Source: Planctomycetaceae bacterium
GTDB lineage: Bacteria > Planctomycetota > Planctomycetia > Planctomycetales > Planctomycetaceae
Direction: 5' to 3'
NCBI GenBank assembly: GCA_020426065.1
Contig: JAGQQT010000032.1
Coordinates: forward strand, 1 to 15,651
DNA length: 15,651 bases
Part shown: positions 14,434 to 15,651 of the stretch, piece after piece
Position numbering within the stretch: position 1 is the first letter of the stretch
Layout: every line of letters starts with the position of its first letter
The notes under the pieces: generated by a model
What the model was told of the DNA's origin: nothing
The model's input: the letters and a program-made list of their open reading frames with translations, nothing else
Databases searched by the model: none
Position numbers and translations under genes: made by a program

Positions 14434-14471
14434 CTGTTTGAAACAGATGAAACTGGGGGTCTGGCCAGACC
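14434..14471. promoter_or_regulatory. Palindromes upstream of the ABC transporter gene
   Basis: GGTCTGGCCAGACC at 14458-14471 is a perfect 14-bp palindrome, ending 6 bases before the candidate -35 box. Its core CTGGCCAG recurs at 14359-14366, 102 bp away. A separate inverted repeat, CTGTTT-G-AAACAG, lies at 14434-14446. Sugar-type ABC operons are often controlled by LacI- or GntR-type repressors binding such sites, so these are operator candidates; the regulator is not in the window. Confidence 0.45.
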
Positions 14472-14477
14472 TGTCCG

Positions 14478-14506
14478 TTCAAATCATTTTTCCGATCTGG
14501 TAAGCT
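14478..14506 (+). promoter_or_regulatory. Weak candidate promoter of the ABC transporter gene
   Basis: TTCAAA (14478-14483, 4 of 6), a 17-base spacer, and TAAGCT (14501-14506, 3 of 6). It would give a leader of about 20 bases before ATG 14533. The weak match suggests an activated promoter or a wrong call. Confidence 0.27.
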
Positions 14507-14532
14507 GAACAAACAGATCAGAAAGAATTGAA

Positions 14533-15651
14533 ATGTCCACGAGTCCCCCTCCGACCTCTGTTCAGGCTCCCAGTCTGCAAATGCAGGGGATCTGCAAGCA
14601 ATTCGGCTCCACGCGTGCCCTGCACGATGTAAGCCTGGAGGTCCATCCCGGGCAGGTTCTGGCGCTGATTGGGGAAAACGGAGCCGGGAAAAGCACGCTG
14701 ATGAAAATCCTCAGCGGCTCCCTCACCCCCGATGCCGGGACAATTACCCTGGCCGGAGAACCCTACCATCCCGCCAATCCTCATGCCGCCCGCATGCTGG
14801 GTGTGAGCATGATCTACCAGGAATTGACGATTGCCCCCGATCTCTCGCTGGAAGATAACCTCCTGCTGGGGACCGAATCTTCCCACTGGGGAATTCTGAA
14901 CCGAAAGGAACAGGGGAAGAGAATTGCCAAAGCCCAGGAACTTCTGGGATTAAAAGATATTCCGCGGGATTACCCCGCCCGACTGCTTTCGCCCGCTCAG
15001 CAGCAGCTCATCGAAATCGGACGCACACTCGTCAATGATTCCCGGGTTGTCATCTTCGATGAGCCAACCAGCTCTCTGACTTTTGAAGACCTCGAACACC
15101 TGTTTCATGTCATCGGACTGCTCCGCGAAGCGGGGCTGGCGATTGTCTATATCAGTCACTTTCTGGAAGAGATCCGACAGGTCTGCCAGGAATTTGTGGT
15201 CCTGCGGGACGGGCTTCGTGTGGGGGCAGGATCGCTGGAGAAGACAACCGATCCGGAAATCGTCCAGATGATGATTGGTCGGGAGCTGACTGAGCTGTTT
15301 CCCACCGTCCCGCGCACTCCGGGTGAAGTGATCGTCAAGGCAAAAGAAGTTTCTGGAGTGCAGTCTCCCCATGCGGTATCGCTGGAATTACGACGGGGTG
15401 AAATTGTCGGCATTGCAGGTCTGATTGGTGCGGGCAGAACTGAACTGGCCCGCTGCCTGTTCGGACTCGATGAACTGCATGGAGGCGAGATCCTGATTCA
15501 TGACCGACCCACGCCGCATTCTCCCACTGACCGCATTCGAGCGGGGATGGGAATGGTTTCGGAAGATCGAAAAACCGAAGGACTGGCCCAGAATCTTTCC
15601 ATTACCGAGAACATGACACTCTCTCATCTGGTTCCTTATCAACGCTGGGGC
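14533..15651 (+). CDS. Sugar-type ABC transporter ATP-binding protein (RbsA/MglA-like), partial at the window edge
   Basis: Two-domain ATPase that powers import of a monosaccharide or similar solute through an RbsC-type permease at the inner membrane. There are 373 visible residues of about 500. First ATPase domain: Walker A GENGAGKST (47-55), Q-loop IYQELTIAPDLS, signature LSPAQQQ (152-158), Walker B VVIFDEPTSSLT with D176-E177, and switch His in YISHFLEEI. The second domain starts at about 265 and has the degenerate Walker A GLIGAGRTE (296-304), followed by GMVSEDRKTEGLAQNLSITENM; both are hallmarks of the RbsA/XylG/MglA group. Start ATG 14533 has only a weak purine stretch (AGAAAGAA) ahead. 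The N-terminal 14 residues are Pro/Ser-rich and variable. It is divergent from rpsO; permease and binding protein genes would be expected beyond base 15651. The substrate cannot be told. Confidence 0.95.
   Translation, partial: MSTSPPPTSVQAPSLQMQGICKQFGSTRALHDVSLEVHPGQVLALIGENGAGKSTLMKILSGSLTPDAGTITLAGEPYHPANPHAARMLGVSMIYQELTIAPDLSLEDNLLLGTESSHWGILNRKEQGKRIAKAQELLGLKDIPRDYPARLLSPAQQQLIEIGRTLVNDSRVVIFDEPTSSLTFEDLEHLFHVIGLLREAGLAIVYISHFLEEIRQVCQEFVVLRDGLRVGAGSLEKTTDPEIVQMMIGRELTELFPTVPRTPGEVIVKAKEVSGVQSPHAVSLELRRGEIVGIAGLIGAGRTELARCLFGLDELHGGEILIHDRPTPHSPTDRIRAGMGMVSEDRKTEGLAQNLSITENMTLSHLVPYQRWG

Larger units (their letters stand above)
14237..14532. other. Divergent intergenic region between rpsO and the ABC transporter gene
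   Basis: These 296 bases carry a candidate rpsO promoter and hairpin leader on the minus side, and palindromes plus a weak candidate promoter on the plus side. All are listed separately. No protein or stable RNA gene is seen. Confidence 0.6.

Overview
The window looks like chromosomal DNA from a planctomycete, probably in or near the Planctomycetaceae; the genus cannot be fixed from the sequence alone. The main evidence is a cysteine-rich secreted protein full of Y-T-V repeats (7259-8617, minus), a type known from planctomycete cell surfaces. A secreted S1-type sulfatase, several other exported proteins of unknown role, and GTG/TTG starts with uneven Shine-Dalgarno signals agree with this. 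No transposase, integrase, CRISPR array, tRNA or rRNA was seen.

Layout. The left edge cuts a minus-strand C-terminal processing protease (Tsp/Prc). It is divergent from metG (methionyl-tRNA synthetase, plus strand), which has a strong sigma70-like promoter flanked by palindromes. After metG, a 321-base gap holds two inverted copies of a GC-rich REP-like element. A plus-strand run follows: an unrecognised 288-aa protein, an exported beta-propeller protein with five NGN repeats, and a sulfatase, closed by a bidirectional terminator. Convergent to it is the YTV protein gene. Divergent from that is a 493-aa secreted protein whose central part resembles aerolysin-type pore formers and whose C-terminus resembles the PPC domain; it ends in a strong terminator. 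Next, on the minus strand, are a soluble orphan sensor histidine kinase and the conserved rpsO-pnp pair, with a terminator between rpsO and pnp and another after pnp. At the right edge a sugar-type (RbsA/MglA-like) two-domain ABC ATPase starts on the plus strand and runs off the window.

How the genes relate. metG, rpsO and pnp are housekeeping genes of translation and RNA turnover. The protease, propeller protein, sulfatase, YTV protein and 493-aa protein all carry export signals, so much of the window serves the envelope, periplasm or outside. The propeller and sulfatase genes are 48 bases apart and are probably co-transcribed. No complete new system (defence, CRISPR, secretion) is evident. 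The best candidates for new biology are the YTV protein, the aerolysin-like/PPC protein beside it, and the structured leaders of rpsO and pnp.
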